Of a DNA stretch of 64,000 nucleotides, positions 37,739 through 46,831 are shown in pieces. A program made the position numbers and the translations under genes. The notes beneath the pieces were generated by a model that worked only from the letters and a program-made list of their open reading frames with translations, made no database searches and was not told the DNA's origin. Every line of letters begins with the position of its first letter. Position 1 is the first letter of the stretch. The DNA lies in the NCBI RefSeq assembly GCF_001517975.1, contig NZ_KQ950180.1:131722-195721 (forward strand), read 5' to 3'. Source of the DNA: Thermobifida cellulosilytica TB100. Lineage in GTDB: Bacteria; Actinomycetota; Actinomycetes; Streptosporangiales; Streptosporangiaceae.

Positions 37739-38569
37739 TTGACCACGTCACAGACAGCTACCGGTGGCGCCGGACTCGACGACATGAACGGGACCCCCGT
37801 CGCCCCGGCCAAGCGGGAGCGCGGCGGGGTGCAGTCTCTGGACCGTGCGTTCGCCCTGCTGGAGATCATGGCCGAGGCGGGCGGGGAGACCTCGCTCAGC
37901 GAGCTCGCGCACTCCTCGGGGCTGCCGCTGCCCACGATCCACCGCATCGTCCGCTCCCTGGTGGGCAACGGCTACGTGCGCCAGTTGCCGTCGCGCCGCT
38001 ACGCCCTGGGGCCGCGCCTGATCGGCCTGGGCGAGAGCGCCTCCCGCCTCCTGGGCGCCTGGGCGCGCCCGCACCTGGCGCACCTGGTGGACGAGCTCGG
38101 CGAGACCGCCAACCTGGCCATCCTCGACGGCGACCGGGTCGTCTACGTGGCGCAGGTGCCCTCGGCCCATGCGATGCGCATGTTCACCGAGGTCGGCCGC
38201 AGGGTGCTGCCGCACTCGGCGGGGGTGGGCAAGGCGCTGCTCGCGCAACTGCCCGAGGAGGAGGCGCTGGCCGTGGTGCGCCGCACCGGGATGCCCGCGG
38301 CCACCGACCGCACCATCACCACCCCGGAGGAGTTCGCCGCCGAACTGGCCCGCGTGCGCAGCCGCGGCTACGCCATCGACGACGGGGAGCAGGAGGTGGG
38401 CGTGCGTTGCCTGGCCGTGCCGATCCTGGGCGGCCCGGCGATGATGGCGATCTCCATCTCCGGCCCGGAATCCCGGATGACCTGGGATTTCGTGGCCAAG
38501 GCCGCACCCGTGGTGCGCCGGGTGGCCCAGGAGCTGGCCGACGACCTCAACCAGCAGTCCTCCGGCTGA
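37739..38569 (+). CDS. IclR-family transcriptional regulator, AllR-like
   Basis: This 276-residue regulator has an N-terminal winged helix (GGVQSLDRAFALLEIMAEAGGETSLSELAHSSGLPLPTIHRIVRSLVGNGYV) and a C-terminal IclR effector domain (ETANLAILDGDRVVYVAQVPSAHAMRMFTEVGRRVLPHSAGVGKALLA, then GYAIDDGEQEVGVRCLAVPI). The sequence style is that of Streptomyces AllR, which controls allantoin/glyoxylate metabolism. No allantoin genes are nearby, so the target is unknown. Start TTG 37739 has GGGAG at 9 nt; ATG 37784 is an alternative. It converges with era, 4 bases apart. Confidence 0.85.
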   Translation: MTTSQTATGGAGLDDMNGTPVAPAKRERGGVQSLDRAFALLEIMAEAGGETSLSELAHSSGLPLPTIHRIVRSLVGNGYVRQLPSRRYALGPRLIGLGESASRLLGAWARPHLAHLVDELGETANLAILDGDRVVYVAQVPSAHAMRMFTEVGRRVLPHSAGVGKALLAQLPEEEALAVVRRTGMPAATDRTITTPEEFAAELARVRSRGYAIDDGEQEVGVRCLAVPILGGPAMMAISISGPESRMTWDFVAKAAPVVRRVAQELADDLNQQSSG

Positions 38570-38573
38570 CCGC

Positions 38574-39533
38574 TCAGACCTGCTGGTCGAAGCCGAGGCG
38601 GCGCAGTTGCTTGGGGTCGCTCTGCCAGTCCTTGGCGACCTTCACCCGCAGGTCCAGGTAGACGCGGCTGCCCAGCAGCGCCTCGATCTGCCTGCGCGCC
38701 CGGGTGCCGACCTCACGCAGCCGGGAGCCCTTCGCGCCGATGACGATCGCCTTCTGGCTGGGGCGCTCCACGTACAGCGAGGCGTGGATGTCGATGAGCT
38801 CGCGTCCGGGCTTGGTGCCCGCGCGCGGCGCCATCTCGTCGACCACCACCGCGATGGAGTGCGGCAGCTCGTCGCGCACCCCCTCCAGGGCGGCCTCCCG
38901 GACCAGTTCGGCCACCAGCATCTCGTCGGGCTCGTCGGTGAGGTCGCCGTCGGGGTACAGCGGCGGCCCCTCCGGCAGGTGGCCGCAGAGCACGTCGGTG
39001 AGCTCGCCCAGTTGGAAGCCGCTCTCGGCGGAGACCGGCACGATGTCGGCCCAGTCCCCCAGCCGGGAGACCGCCAGCAACTGCTCGACGATCTGCGCCC
39101 GCTCGGCCTTGTCGGTCTTGGTGACGATCGCGACGACCGGGGTCTCCTTCTGCTGGGCGAGTTCCCGGGCGATGTAGGTGTCGCCGCGTCCGATGGGCTC
39201 GTCGGCGGGGATGCAGAACCCGATCACGTCGACCTCGACCAGGGTGGAGCGCACCAGGCTGTCCAGCCGCTCCCCCAGCAGGGTGCGCGGCTTGTGCAGG
39301 CCCGGGGTGTCCACGATGATCAACTGCGCGTCCGGGCGGTGCACGATGCCGCGCACGGTGCGCCGGGTGGTCTGCGGCCGGTTGCTGGTGATCGCCACCT
39401 TCTGCCCGACGAGGGCGTTCATCAGCGTCGACTTGCCCACGTTGGGGCGTCCGACGAAGCAGACGAAACCGCTGCGGTAGCCCTCCTTGCCGGTGGGCAT
39501 CGGAAGCGGCGGGGTGCTGTCGAGATCGTCCAT
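38574..39533 (-). CDS. era: GTPase Era
   Basis: This 319-residue GTPase binds 16S rRNA and assists 30S assembly. G1 is GRPNVGKST, G2 region NRPQTTRRTVRG, G3 DTPGLHKPR, G4 TKTDKAER, and G5 SAESGF. The C-terminal KH domain has DIHASLYVERPSQKAIVIGAKGSRLREVGTRARRQIE. ATG 39533 is chosen for GGAG nearby; GTG 39548 would add five residues. It ends the run phoH-ybeY-CNNM-deaminase-like-era, the standard actinobacterial ribosome-maturation neighbourhood. Confidence 0.95.
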   Translation of the reverse strand: MDDLDSTPPLPMPTGKEGYRSGFVCFVGRPNVGKSTLMNALVGQKVAITSNRPQTTRRTVRGIVHRPDAQLIIVDTPGLHKPRTLLGERLDSLVRSTLVEVDVIGFCIPADEPIGRGDTYIARELAQQKETPVVAIVTKTDKAERAQIVEQLLAVSRLGDWADIVPVSAESGFQLGELTDVLCGHLPEGPPLYPDGDLTDEPDEMLVAELVREAALEGVRDELPHSIAVVVDEMAPRAGTKPGRELIDIHASLYVERPSQKAIVIGAKGSRLREVGTRARRQIEALLGSRVYLDLRVKVAKDWQSDPKQLRRLGFDQQV

Positions 39534-39564
39534 GGTCTCCAGTCTCACCGGTTCACGCGACCGT

Positions 39565-39915
39565 TCACGCCTGCTCCACCTGGACGGGGGTGCCGTCGGG
39601 CGCGGCCAGCAGCAGGGTCGCGGCGCCGAGGTCGGCCGCCACCGCGCGGTCGGCCGCCGTCCACTCCGCGGCCTCGCCCACCACCGCGGCCGCCTCCAGG
39701 CGCTGCGCGCCGCTGGAGACCGCGGCCGCCACGGCGGCCTGTAGGGCGCTGAGCTGAAGCGACGGCAGGGCGACGGTCGTGGCCACGTAGGTGCGGCCCG
39801 TCTCGTCGCGCACCGCCGCGCCCTCGGCCGCGCCGTTGCGGGCGCGCGAGGAGCGGGCCAGGGTGATCAGCTTGGCGTCCTCGGGGTCCTGGATGTCGTG
39901 GGTGGTCTCGCTCAC
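39565..39915 (-). CDS. Cytidine-deaminase-fold protein lacking zinc ligands
   Basis: This 116-residue protein is in the position, between a CNNM gene and era, where actinobacteria carry a cdd-like gene. It keeps the fold pattern (KLITLARSSRARNGAAEGAAVRDETGRTYVATTVALPSLQLSALQAAVAAAVSSGAQ, then VVGEAAEWTAADRAVAADLGAATLLLAAPDG). The HAE and PCxxC motifs of active deaminases are missing: SLQLSALQ stands where CAE/HAE would be, and there is no cysteine at all. It is therefore predicted to be catalytically inactive, perhaps structural or a binding partner. GTG start, 19 bases after the CNNM gene. Confidence 0.75.
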   Translation of the reverse strand: MSETTHDIQDPEDAKLITLARSSRARNGAAEGAAVRDETGRTYVATTVALPSLQLSALQAAVAAAVSSGAQRLEAAAVVGEAAEWTAADRAVAADLGAATLLLAAPDGTPVQVEQA

Positions 39916-39934
39916 GGAAAACTGCCTCCTGTGG

Positions 39935-41254
39935 TCAGGTCTGCTCTGGCTCCGCCGGCTCCGCGGGAGCGGGCAGCCGCTCCACCAGGACCGTGGCGGT
40001 CTTGCGGCGGCGGCGTGCGGGGTCCTCCGCCACCAGGCGCAGCCCTGCGTAGTCGGCCTGGGAGCCGGGGACCGGGACCCGGCCGAGCGCGTAGGCGAGC
40101 AGGCCGCCGACGGTGTCCACGTCCGGCGCGTCGATCGCCACGGCGAACAGTTCGGCGAGCTCCCCCACCGGGAGCCGCGCGGTGACCCGCGCGCGGTCCT
40201 CGCCCAGGCGTTCGATCGGCGGAACCTCGTCATCGTACTCGTCGGTGATCTCCCCGACGATCTCCTCCACGATGTCCTCGATCGTGACGATTCCCGCGGT
40301 GCCGCCGTACTCGTCGATCACCACCGCCAGGTGGATGCGCTGCTGCTGCATCTCCCGCAGCAGTTCGTCGACCGGTTTGGAGTCGGGCACGTAGGTGGGC
40401 TCGCGCATGATGTCGCGGACCGTGCGCCCCGGGTCGGGGGACCCGCCGTCGGCCCGCCAGGCGTCGTGCATGCGCGCCACGACGTCCTTGAGGTAGACGA
40501 TGCCGACGATGTCGTCGAGGCTCTCCCCGATCACCGGGATGCGGGAGTAGCCGCTGCTCAGCGCCTTCTCCAGGGCATCGGTGACGGAGACGTCGGCGTC
40601 CAGGAAGACGATGTCGGTGCGCGGGATCATCACCTCGCGCACGGTGGTGTCGTCGAGCTGGAACACCGAGTGGATCATCTGGCGCTCCTCGGGGTCGATG
40701 ACGTGCCCCCGTTCGGCCAGGTCCACCAGGTGGCGCAGCTCCTCCTCGCTGGAGAAGGGACCCTCGCGGTCGGCGCCGCCGCCCGGCACGAGGAGCTGCC
40801 CGGCGGCCACCAGGAGCCGGGCCAGCGGTCCCAGCACCGCCGCCGCGGGGCGCACCACGGCCGCGCCGAGCCCGGCCACCAGGACCGGGAAGCGCCGCGC
40901 CAGGAGCCTCGGGACCACTCCGACCAGCACGTAGTCGGCGACCACCGCCACCGCCGCGGTCAGGACGGCCACGGGCCAGGTCAGGCCGAGCCAGCCGAAG
41001 AAGCCGACCGCCAGCGCCAGGGCGGCCGTGACCTCGCAGCCGCCCCGCAGCAGCAGCACCGTGTTGAGGTGCTGGGCGGGCTCGGCGGTGATCCGCGCCA
41101 GGCGGCGCGCGCCCGGGCGGTCGCGGTCCACCGGGTCCGTGCCCAGCCGGATGGCCCGGCTGAGTGCGGTCTCGGCCGCGACGAAGAAAGCCGCTCCGAC
41201 GGTGAGCAGGACCGCCAGGCCGAAGGCGATCCCCGTGCCGGCGGCCCCGCTCAC
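39935..41254 (-). CDS. CNNM/CorC-family transporter-associated protein (DUF21-CBS-CorC)
   Basis: This 439-residue membrane protein has an N-terminal DUF21 domain with several helices ([24 protein letters not shown], then [28 protein letters not shown]). A CBS pair begins at [37 protein letters not shown] and [60 protein letters not shown]-terminal CorC/HlyC domain contains [18 protein letters not shown]. The family is linked to Mg2+/Co2+ handling; the older name is hemolysin-like. GTG overlaps the ybeY stop (GTGA). Confidence 0.92.
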   Translation of the reverse strand: MSGAAGTGIAFGLAVLLTVGAAFFVAAETALSRAIRLGTDPVDRDRPGARRLARITAEPAQHLNTVLLLRGGCEVTAALALAVGFFGWLGLTWPVAVLTAAVAVVADYVLVGVVPRLLARRFPVLVAGLGAAVVRPAAAVLGPLARLLVAAGQLLVPGGGADREGPFSSEEELRHLVDLAERGHVIDPEERQMIHSVFQLDDTTVREVMIPRTDIVFLDADVSVTDALEKALSSGYSRIPVIGESLDDIVGIVYLKDVVARMHDAWRADGGSPDPGRTVRDIMREPTYVPDSKPVDELLREMQQQRIHLAVVIDEYGGTAGIVTIEDIVEEIVGEITDEYDDEVPPIERLGEDRARVTARLPVGELAELFAVAIDAPDVDTVGGLLAYALGRVPVPGSQADYAGLRLVAEDPARRRRKTATVLVERLPAPAEPAEPEQT

Positions 41255-41715
41255 TGGTTCTCTTCCAGACTCCGGCGCCAGCCCGCGAGGAGTTCGTTCT
41301 GGAGGCCGAACATCTCCCGGTGCTCGTCGGGTTCGGCGTGGTCGTAGCCGAGCAGGTGCAGGATCCCGTGGGTGCACAGCAGGTCGATCTCGTCCTGCAT
41401 GCTGTGCCCGGCCTGCTCCGCCTGGCGGGCGGCGACCTGCGGGCAGATGATCACGTCTCCGAGGATTCCCGGCTCGGAGGTCCGCCCGGGCGCTCCGGGG
41501 CGCAGCTCGTCCATGGGGAAGGAGAGCACGTCGGTGGGACCGGGCTCGTTCATCCACCGGACGTGCAGATCCGTCATGGGCTCCTCGTCGACGAGGAGCA
41601 CCGACAGCTCCGCGAGGGGGTGGACCCGCATGGCGTCCAGCACGTACTGCGCCAGGCGGGCCAGCCGCTCCTCGTCGGCGGGGACGCCGGACTCGTTCGC
41701 GACGTCGATACTCAT
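41251..41715 (-). CDS. ybeY: Endoribonuclease YbeY
   Basis: This 154-residue metal-dependent RNase takes part in 16S rRNA 3' maturation and ribosome quality control. The zinc motif [21 protein letters not shown] (H3xH5xH type) is near the C-terminus, and [34 protein letters not shown] is the conserved N-terminal half. ATG 41715 gives the family length; the upstream extension is low-complexity. It is coupled to the CNNM gene by a 4-base overlap and lies 68 bases after phoH. Confidence 0.95.
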   Translation of the reverse strand: MSIDVANESGVPADEERLARLAQYVLDAMRVHPLAELSVLLVDEEPMTDLHVRWMNEPGPTDVLSFPMDELRPGAPGRTSEPGILGDVIICPQVAARQAEQAGHSMQDEIDLLCTHGILHLLGYDHAEPDEHREMFGLQNELLAGWRRSLEENQ

Positions 41716-41783
41716 AGCTGTTACCGGCCTCAATTCCGTTGGGGTCAGCAGGATGCTCCCGCGGCGCGGGCCGCGCCGCGGGG

Positions 41784-42833
41784 TCAACCAGCTCCGGGGC
41801 CCGTCCCGTCGGAGCGGTTCGCCCTGCGTCCCGTGGAACCGTTGCCCTGTCTCTGGAGCTGTTGCGCCTCGTGCCTGCCGTAGGCGTCCACGATCTTTCC
41901 GACCAGCTTGTGCCGGACCACGTCGTTGCTGGTGAGCCGGCAGAAGCAGATGTCCTCGATGCCGTCGAGGATGGTCTCGACGGTCCTCAGTCCGCTCGAC
42001 TGGCCGCTGGGCAGGTCGACCTGGGTGATGTCACCGGTGACCACGATCTTGGAGCCGAAGCCGAGCCGGGTGAGGAACATCTTCATCTGCTCCGGAGAGG
42101 TGTTCTGCGCCTCGTCCAGGATGATGAAGGCGTCGTTGAGGGTGCGTCCGCGCATGTAGGCCAGCGGTGCGACCTCGATCGTCCCCGCCGACATCAGCTT
42201 GGGGATGGAGTCGGGGTCGATCATGTCGTGCAGCGCGTCGTAGAGCGGACGCAGGTAGGGGTCGATCTTCTCGTAGAGGGTGCCCGGCAGGAAGCCCAGC
42301 CGCTCGCCCGCCTCGACTGCGGGGCGGGTGAGGATGATCCGGTTGACCTCCTTGGCCTGCAACGCCTTGACGGCCTTGGCCATGGCCAGGTAGGTCTTGC
42401 CGGTTCCCGCGGGACCGATCCCGAAGACGATGGTGTGCCTGTCGATCGCGTCGACATAGCGCTTCTGGTTCAGCGTCTTGGGCCGGATGGTGCGCCCGCG
42501 GGCCGACAGGATGTTCATCGTCAGCACGTCGGCGGGTCGCTCACCGTCGGAGGGAGAGCGGAGCATGGCCAGGACCCGCTCGATCGCGTCGGGAGTGATC
42601 TGGGTCCCGTTCTCCACGAACCGGAGGAGCTCCTCGATGAGCCGCACCACCTGGGCGTTGTCCTCGGGCCGACCGCTGATCGTGATCTCGTTGCCCCGGA
42701 CGTGGATGTCGCTGTCGAAGGAGTTCTCGACCACCCGGAGCAGTTCGTCTCCGGAGCCCAGCAGGTGGATCATCATCTGCTCTTCGGGGACGACGACCTT
42801 GACCTGGGTGTTTGCGTACGTTGACTCGACCAT
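41784..42833 (-). CDS. PhoH-family ATPase (PhoH-like)
   Basis: This 349-residue P-loop ATPase has Walker [15 protein letters not shown], Walker [17 protein letters not shown], and [32 protein letters not shown] typical of PhoH/YbeZ. An N-terminal KH-like region ([27 protein letters not shown]) precedes the ATPase domain. YbeZ-type PhoH works with YbeY in RNA metabolism, and ybeY is the next gene. ATG 42833 has AAGG 7 nt upstream. The C-terminal 25 residues are a Gly/Arg-rich tail. Confidence 0.93.
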   Translation of the reverse strand: MVESTYANTQVKVVVPEEQMMIHLLGSGDELLRVVENSFDSDIHVRGNEITISGRPEDNAQVVRLIEELLRFVENGTQITPDAIERVLAMLRSPSDGERPADVLTMNILSARGRTIRPKTLNQKRYVDAIDRHTIVFGIGPAGTGKTYLAMAKAVKALQAKEVNRIILTRPAVEAGERLGFLPGTLYEKIDPYLRPLYDALHDMIDPDSIPKLMSAGTIEVAPLAYMRGRTLNDAFIILDEAQNTSPEQMKMFLTRLGFGSKIVVTGDITQVDLPSGQSSGLRTVETILDGIEDICFCRLTSNDVVRHKLVGKIVDAYGRHEAQQLQRQGNGSTGRRANRSDGTGPGAG

Positions 42834-42989
42834 GATGGGGCCTTGCGGCCGTCTCGCCCCTGCCTTTCGCGTCTCCGGAGGCCATGTCACAGAGGCCACT
42901 ACGGCCTCTCCGTTCCAACTGCGATTCTACCAACCGGCACCGCAGTCCCCGAGGGGTTTTCTCCGGCCCCGGAGCCGCCCGCCGGACGG

Positions 42990-43009
42990 GGGCGGCCCCG
43001 GGGCCGCCC
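42990..43009 (-). terminator. GC palindrome after the HIT gene
   Basis: GGGCGGCCCC directly abuts its complement GGGGCCGCCC, 2 nt beyond the HIT-protein stop on the minus strand. It would form a hairpin with a small loop. There is no T tract. Confidence 0.4.
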
Positions 43010-43011
43010 GC

Positions 43012-43368
43012 TCACCCGGGAGGCCACTGTAGACCGCGTCCGCCCAGCAGGTGGCCGTGGACGTGGAACACGGTCTGCCCGGCCCCGGGGCCGGTGTTGA
43101 AGACCAGGCGGTACCCGCTCTCCGCGATGCCCTCGGCCCGGGCGACCTCCCGCGCCTCGCGGGCGATCTCGTCGACGACGCCGACCCCGGCGGCCCCGGC
43201 GCTGGCCACGTCGGGGTAGTGCTCGCGCGGAACGATCAGCACGTGCGTGGGCGCCTGCGGGTTGATGTCGCGGAAGGCGAGCGTGCGCTCTCCCTCCCGG
43301 ACGACCTCGGCGGGCACCTCCCCCGTGACGATCTTGCAGAACAGGCAGTCGGACCGACTGTCGGTCAC
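43012..43368 (-). CDS. Histidine-triad (HIT/HinT) nucleotide-binding protein
   Basis: This 118-residue HinT-type purine nucleoside phosphoramidase has CLFCKIVTGEVPAEVVREGERTLAFRDINPQAPTHVLIVPREHYPD as the N-terminal half and the catalytic triad motif QTVFHVHGHLLGGR near the end. It hydrolyses AMP-lysine-type or aminoacyl-AMP substrates. GTG 43368 is supported by AAGGGAGGAG just upstream. In actinobacteria it commonly lies next to phoH, as here. Confidence 0.93.
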   Translation of the reverse strand: MTDSRSDCLFCKIVTGEVPAEVVREGERTLAFRDINPQAPTHVLIVPREHYPDVASAGAAGVGVVDEIAREAREVARAEGIAESGYRLVFNTGPGAGQTVFHVHGHLLGGRGLQWPPG

Positions 43369-43583
43369 CGCTCCTCCCTTCTCCGAAGAGCGCGGGGCGC
43401 TCTTCCGGCTCCCCATCATGCCGGAGTCCCGCACCGGGGGCGGCGGTGAGGGCCGCCCGCCCTCGGATCGCGCAACCGGGCCTGCGGTACCGCCTCCGCC
43501 ACTATCCTGGTAGTTCGCGCGGCCCCCGACTGCCACGGAGGGGGCCGGCGCGCCGACCGCGCCCCCGGACACCGAAGGAGGTC

Positions 43584-43649
43584 ATGGGCGCCTTCTCCAG
43601 CAAACACCAGTCTCCGACCGAGCGAGAAGAACGGCATGGCCTTTCGTAA
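43584..43649 (+). CDS. 21-codon upstream ORF overlapping the ECF sigma gene
   Basis: ATG 43584 follows GAAGGAGGT, the best Shine-Dalgarno in this stretch, at 2-4 nt spacing. It encodes MGAFSSKHQSPTEREERHGLS and stops at TAA 43647-43649, which is 14 bases inside the ECF sigma ORF (ATG 43636). The sigma gene's own start has only AGAAGA upstream. Ribosomes finishing this peptide could re-initiate on the sigma gene, making it a translational coupling device. Alternatively it is chance. Confidence 0.5.
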   Translation: MGAFSSKHQSPTEREERHGLS

Positions 43650-44223
43650 ACCCGGCGAGAAGGGGCCGCGTCCTAACCACGTGACTGAAACCATGGTGGC
43701 GGGAGCGCCCGCAGCGACGGTGTCGGTCAGGTGGGACGCCGACCAAGCGGTGACGCAGCTCTACTCGGCCCACTACCGTCCCCTCGTGCGGCTCGCCGCC
43801 CTCCTCGTCCGCGATGTCGCCACCGCCGAAGAAGTCGTACAGGACGCGTTCGTCGCCATGCACGGAGCCTGGCGGCGGCTGCGCGATCCCAACAAGGCGC
43901 TCTCCTATCTGCGCCAGTCGGTGGTCAACAAGGCCCGGTCCGTCCTGCGGCACCGGGCCGTCGTCGAGAAGCACGCCCCCAAAGCGCTTCCCGACGCCCC
44001 CAGCGCCGAGCACGGGGCCCTCGGTGAACTGGAGCGCGCCGACGTGGTCAACGCCCTGCGCGCCCTGCCGACACGGCAACGGGAAGCCATCGTCCTGCGG
44101 TACTACGGGGACCTCTCCGAGGCCCAGATCGCCGACGCCATGGGTATCAGCCGCGGTGCGGTCAAGAGCCACACGGCGCGCGGCATCTCCACGCTCCGCA
44201 AGCTCCTGGAGCAGACGACATGA
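43636..44223 (+). CDS. ECF-type sigma factor
   Basis: This 195-residue extracytoplasmic-function sigma factor has region 2 (AVTQLYSAHYRPLVRLAALLVRDVATAEEVVQDAFVAMHGAWRRLRDPNKALSYLRQSVVNKARSVLRH) and region 4 (ALRALPTRQREAIVLRYYGDLSEAQIADAMGISRGAVKSHTARGISTLRKLLEQ). The first 30 residues are a variable extension, so the true start could be later. The stop overlaps the next gene (ATGA), which encodes a membrane protein likely to be its anti-sigma. An upstream 21-codon ORF overlaps its start. Confidence 0.92.
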   Translation: MAFRKPGEKGPRPNHVTETMVAGAPAATVSVRWDADQAVTQLYSAHYRPLVRLAALLVRDVATAEEVVQDAFVAMHGAWRRLRDPNKALSYLRQSVVNKARSVLRHRAVVEKHAPKALPDAPSAEHGALGELERADVVNALRALPTRQREAIVLRYYGDLSEAQIADAMGISRGAVKSHTARGISTLRKLLEQTT

Positions 44224-44897
44224 CCGAAGAATTCGACGACTTCGAAGAGCGGCTTCGGGCGGCCCTGCGCGCCGAGGCCGACAGCATCCCCATCTCCCAC
44301 GACGCGCTGGAGCGCATCCGGGCCCGCACCGAACGCAGGCGCCTGTTCCCCTGGTCCGGGCTGGTGTGGTTCCGTCCCGTCGTCGCCGTCTGCGCGGCCG
44401 TGCTGATCGCCGGATCGGTCCTGCTGGGCACTCCGCAGATCCGCGACCACGTGCTGCCCGGGTCGTTCGTCTCCGCCTCGGACAGCCGACAGGCCGAGGA
44501 CCCTCCGCCGAGCCTGGGCCAGGAGCCCCACGACGGGGACGGCGCGGTGGCCCCCCCGGCCGGCGGCGTGCCCTTCCAGCCCGTCCCGCCCCACTCCGAA
44601 GCGTCGCCGTCCGTTCCGGAGGCGACCAGCTCCCCGGAGGAGTCCCAGCAGCCCTCCTGCACGGCGACCCCCAGGAGCCGGGACGACGACGCGCACCGCG
44701 CCGAGAGCAGCCGTTCCGACGACACCCGTCCCTGCCCCTCGGGCTCTCCCGCTGCCGAGGAGGGCGAGGAGACGCCGTCCTCCCCGCCCTCCGCAGACGA
44801 CGAGCAGGACGGCGTCTCCTCGTCCCCGCGTCCCAGCGACCCGGGGGAGACGCCGTCCTCCTCGCCCACGCTCTCCGGGGATGGCAGCACCCGGTGA
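44220..44897 (+). CDS. Putative membrane anti-sigma factor
   Basis: This 225-residue protein is co-translated with the ECF sigma gene. A short acidic N-terminal cytoplasmic domain (TEEFDDFEERLRAALRAEADSIPISHDALERIRARTERRRLFPW) precedes one membrane helix (VVAVCAAVLIAGSVLLG, about 62-78). About 145 outer residues follow, rich in Ser, Pro, Asp and Glu, low-complexity and wall-spanning in character. It has no HxxxCxxC zinc anti-sigma motif. Position and topology make an anti-sigma role likely, but only by context. Confidence 0.75.
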   Translation: MTEEFDDFEERLRAALRAEADSIPISHDALERIRARTERRRLFPWSGLVWFRPVVAVCAAVLIAGSVLLGTPQIRDHVLPGSFVSASDSRQAEDPPPSLGQEPHDGDGAVAPPAGGVPFQPVPPHSEASPSVPEATSSPEESQQPSCTATPRSRDDDAHRAESSRSDDTRPCPSGSPAAEEGEETPSSPPSADDEQDGVSSSPRPSDPGETPSSSPTLSGDGSTR

Positions 44898-44939
44898 CCC
44901 CCTCGCCGGGGAGGGCTCCCCGGCAGCGGTCCGGCCGGG

Positions 44940-45689
44940 CTACCAGCGGTCGCACCGGGCCTGGAGGACGGCCAGCGCCGCCACTCCCGCCGTGGAGGTG
45001 CGCAGCACGGTGGGGCCGAGCAGCGCCCGCACCGCCCCGACCGCCTCGAAGGCCGCCAGCTCCGCGTCGGTGAAGCCCCCCTCGGGGCCGACGACCAGGA
45101 CCACGTGCCCCCCGGGGGCGGACAGCTTCTCGGGCAGTTCCAGCTCCGACAGCCGCACCGCGCCCTCCTCGTGCAGCACGATCCCCAGCGAGGCGGACGC
45201 GAGCAGCTCCGCGACCTCCTCCGCCCGGCCCGCCGGCTCGGCGATCTCGGGGATGCGGCTGCGGCGGGCCTGCTTGGCCGCGGCTCGGGCCGCAGAACGC
45301 CACTTGGCCAGCGCCTTGGCGGCGCGGTCGCCCCGCCACCGGGTGACGCAGCGCTCCGCCTGCCAGGGCACCACGGCGTCGACGCCCGCCTCGGTCATGA
45401 CCTCCACGGCCAGCTCCCCGCGGTCGCCTTTGGGCAGCGCCTGGACGACGGTGATGCGCGGCACGGGCGCCTCCTCGTGGACGCGCTCGCGCACCGCGCA
45501 GGTGACCGTGTCCCTGCCGACCGCGGTGACCACGCAGTGCGCCCGGTTGCCCGCGCCGTCGACCAGGTGCACGGTCTCACCCACGCCGATCCTGCGCACG
45601 GTGGCGGCGTGCCGTCCCTCGGCGCCCGTCACCAGCACGGGGTCGGTGTCCAGGTCCGCGGGGTCGACCAGGAAGACCGGGGCCGTCAC
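44940..45689 (-). CDS. rsmE: 16S rRNA (uracil-1498-N3)-methyltransferase
   Basis: This 249-residue SPOUT methyltransferase modifies U1498 of 16S rRNA. The N-terminal PUA-like domain is APVFLVDP...[28 protein letters not shown]. The SPOUT knot has [60 protein letters not shown] and [23 protein letters not shown] overlaps the dnaJ stop by 4 bases. hrcA-dnaJ-rsmE is a common actinobacterial order. Confidence 0.95.
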   Translation of the reverse strand: MTAPVFLVDPADLDTDPVLVTGAEGRHAATVRRIGVGETVHLVDGAGNRAHCVVTAVGRDTVTCAVRERVHEEAPVPRITVVQALPKGDRGELAVEVMTEAGVDAVVPWQAERCVTRWRGDRAAKALAKWRSAARAAAKQARRSRIPEIAEPAGRAEEVAELLASASLGIVLHEEGAVRLSELELPEKLSAPGGHVVLVVGPEGGFTDAELAAFEAVGAVRALLGPTVLRTSTAGVAALAVLQARCDRW

Positions 45690-46831
45690 CGCGCGCCGAA
45701 AGCGTCGCGGATGCGGGAGAAGAGGTTGCCGTGTCCGGGGCTGAACTTGCCGGGCGGGCGGTCCTCGCCGCGCAGCTCGGCGAGCTTGCGCAGCAGCGCC
45801 TCCTGCTCCTCGTCGAGGCGGCTGGGCGTCTCCACCGTGACGTGGATCAGCAGGTCGCCGCGGCCCGCCGCGTTGAGGTGGTGGCAGCCCTTGGACTCCA
45901 GGGTGATGATCTGCCCGGAGTTGGTGCCGGGACGCAGGTCGATCTCCTCGGGGCCGTCGAGGGTGTCGATGGTCAGCGACGCGCCCAGCGCCGCCGCCGT
46001 CATCGGCACCGTGACCGTGCAGTGCAGGTCGTCGCCGCGCCGCTCGAAGATCGGGTGCGGGCGCTGCACGATCTCCAGGAAGATGTCGCCGCGCGGGCCG
46101 CCGTTCGGACCGACCTCGCCCTCGCCCGCCAACTGGATCTGGGTGCCGTCCTCGACGCCCGCGGGGATCTGGACCTTGCGGGTGACGCGCTCGCGCACCC
46201 GGCCCTCCCCGGCGCAGTCGGGGCAGGGGTTGCGGATGACGGTGCCCTGCCCGGCGCACTGCGGACACGGCCGGGTGGTCATGACCTGGCCGAGGAAGGA
46301 GCGGGTGACCTGGGAGACCTCGCCGCGGCCGCCGCACATGTCGCAGGTCTCGGGGTGGCTGCCCCGCGCCGTCCCCTCGCCCTGGCAGGTGTCGCACACG
46401 ACCGCGGTGGGGAAGGTGATGTCCTTGGTGACGCCGAACGCGGTCTCGGCCAGGTCCAGCTCGACCCGCACCTTGATGCTGCGTCCCCGGCGCATCCGCT
46501 CGCGCGCCGTGCGGGGGCCGCCCGCAGCGCCCCCGAAGAACGCGTTCATCAGGTCGTCGAACGGGAAGCCCGCCCCGCCGAAGCCGCCCGCTCCGCCGCC
46601 CGCGGCGCCGCCGCGGGCGAAGGGGTCGACGCCCATGTCGAACATGCGGCGCTTCTCCGGGTTGGAGAGCACCTCGTAGGCCTGGGCGACCTCCTTGAAC
46701 CGCTCCTGCGTCTCCGGATTGGGGTTGACGTCCGGATGGAGTTCACGCGCGAGACGGCGATATGCCTTCTTGATCTCGTCCTGGGTCGCGTCACGGCGGA
46801 CGCCGAGAATCTCGTAATAGTCCCTGGCCAC
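45686..46831 (-). CDS. dnaJ: Chaperone protein DnaJ
   Basis: This 381-residue type I J-protein has the J domain with HPD (residues 3-66), a Gly/Phe-rich segment ([23 protein letters not shown]), a zinc domain of four CxxCxGxG-like repeats ([32 protein letters not shown]) and the C-terminal substrate domain. It starts GTG immediately after the hrcA stop with no gap. It is the second, HrcA-linked DnaJ of actinobacteria, separate from the dnaK operon copy. Under CIRCE/HrcA control through the shared promoter. Confidence 0.96.
   Translation of the reverse strand: MARDYYEILGVRRDATQDEIKKAYRRLARELHPDVNPNPETQERFKEVAQAYEVLSNPEKRRMFDMGVDPFARGGAAGGGAGGFGGAGFPFDDLMNAFFGGAAGGPRTARERMRRGRSIKVRVELDLAETAFGVTKDITFPTAVVCDTCQGEGTARGSHPETCDMCGGRGEVSQVTRSFLGQVMTTRPCPQCAGQGTVIRNPCPDCAGEGRVRERVTRKVQIPAGVEDGTQIQLAGEGEVGPNGGPRGDIFLEIVQRPHPIFERRGDDLHCTVTVPMTAAALGASLTIDTLDGPEEIDLRPGTNSGQIITLESKGCHHLNAAGRGDLLIHVTVETPSRLDEEQEALLRKLAELRGEDRPPGKFSPGHGNLFSRIRDAFGAR

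Noticed and set aside
39565-39915. Active cytidine deaminase (cdd)
   Set aside because: Position suggests cdd, but the HAE/CAE and PCxxC zinc motifs are absent, so activity is not supported.
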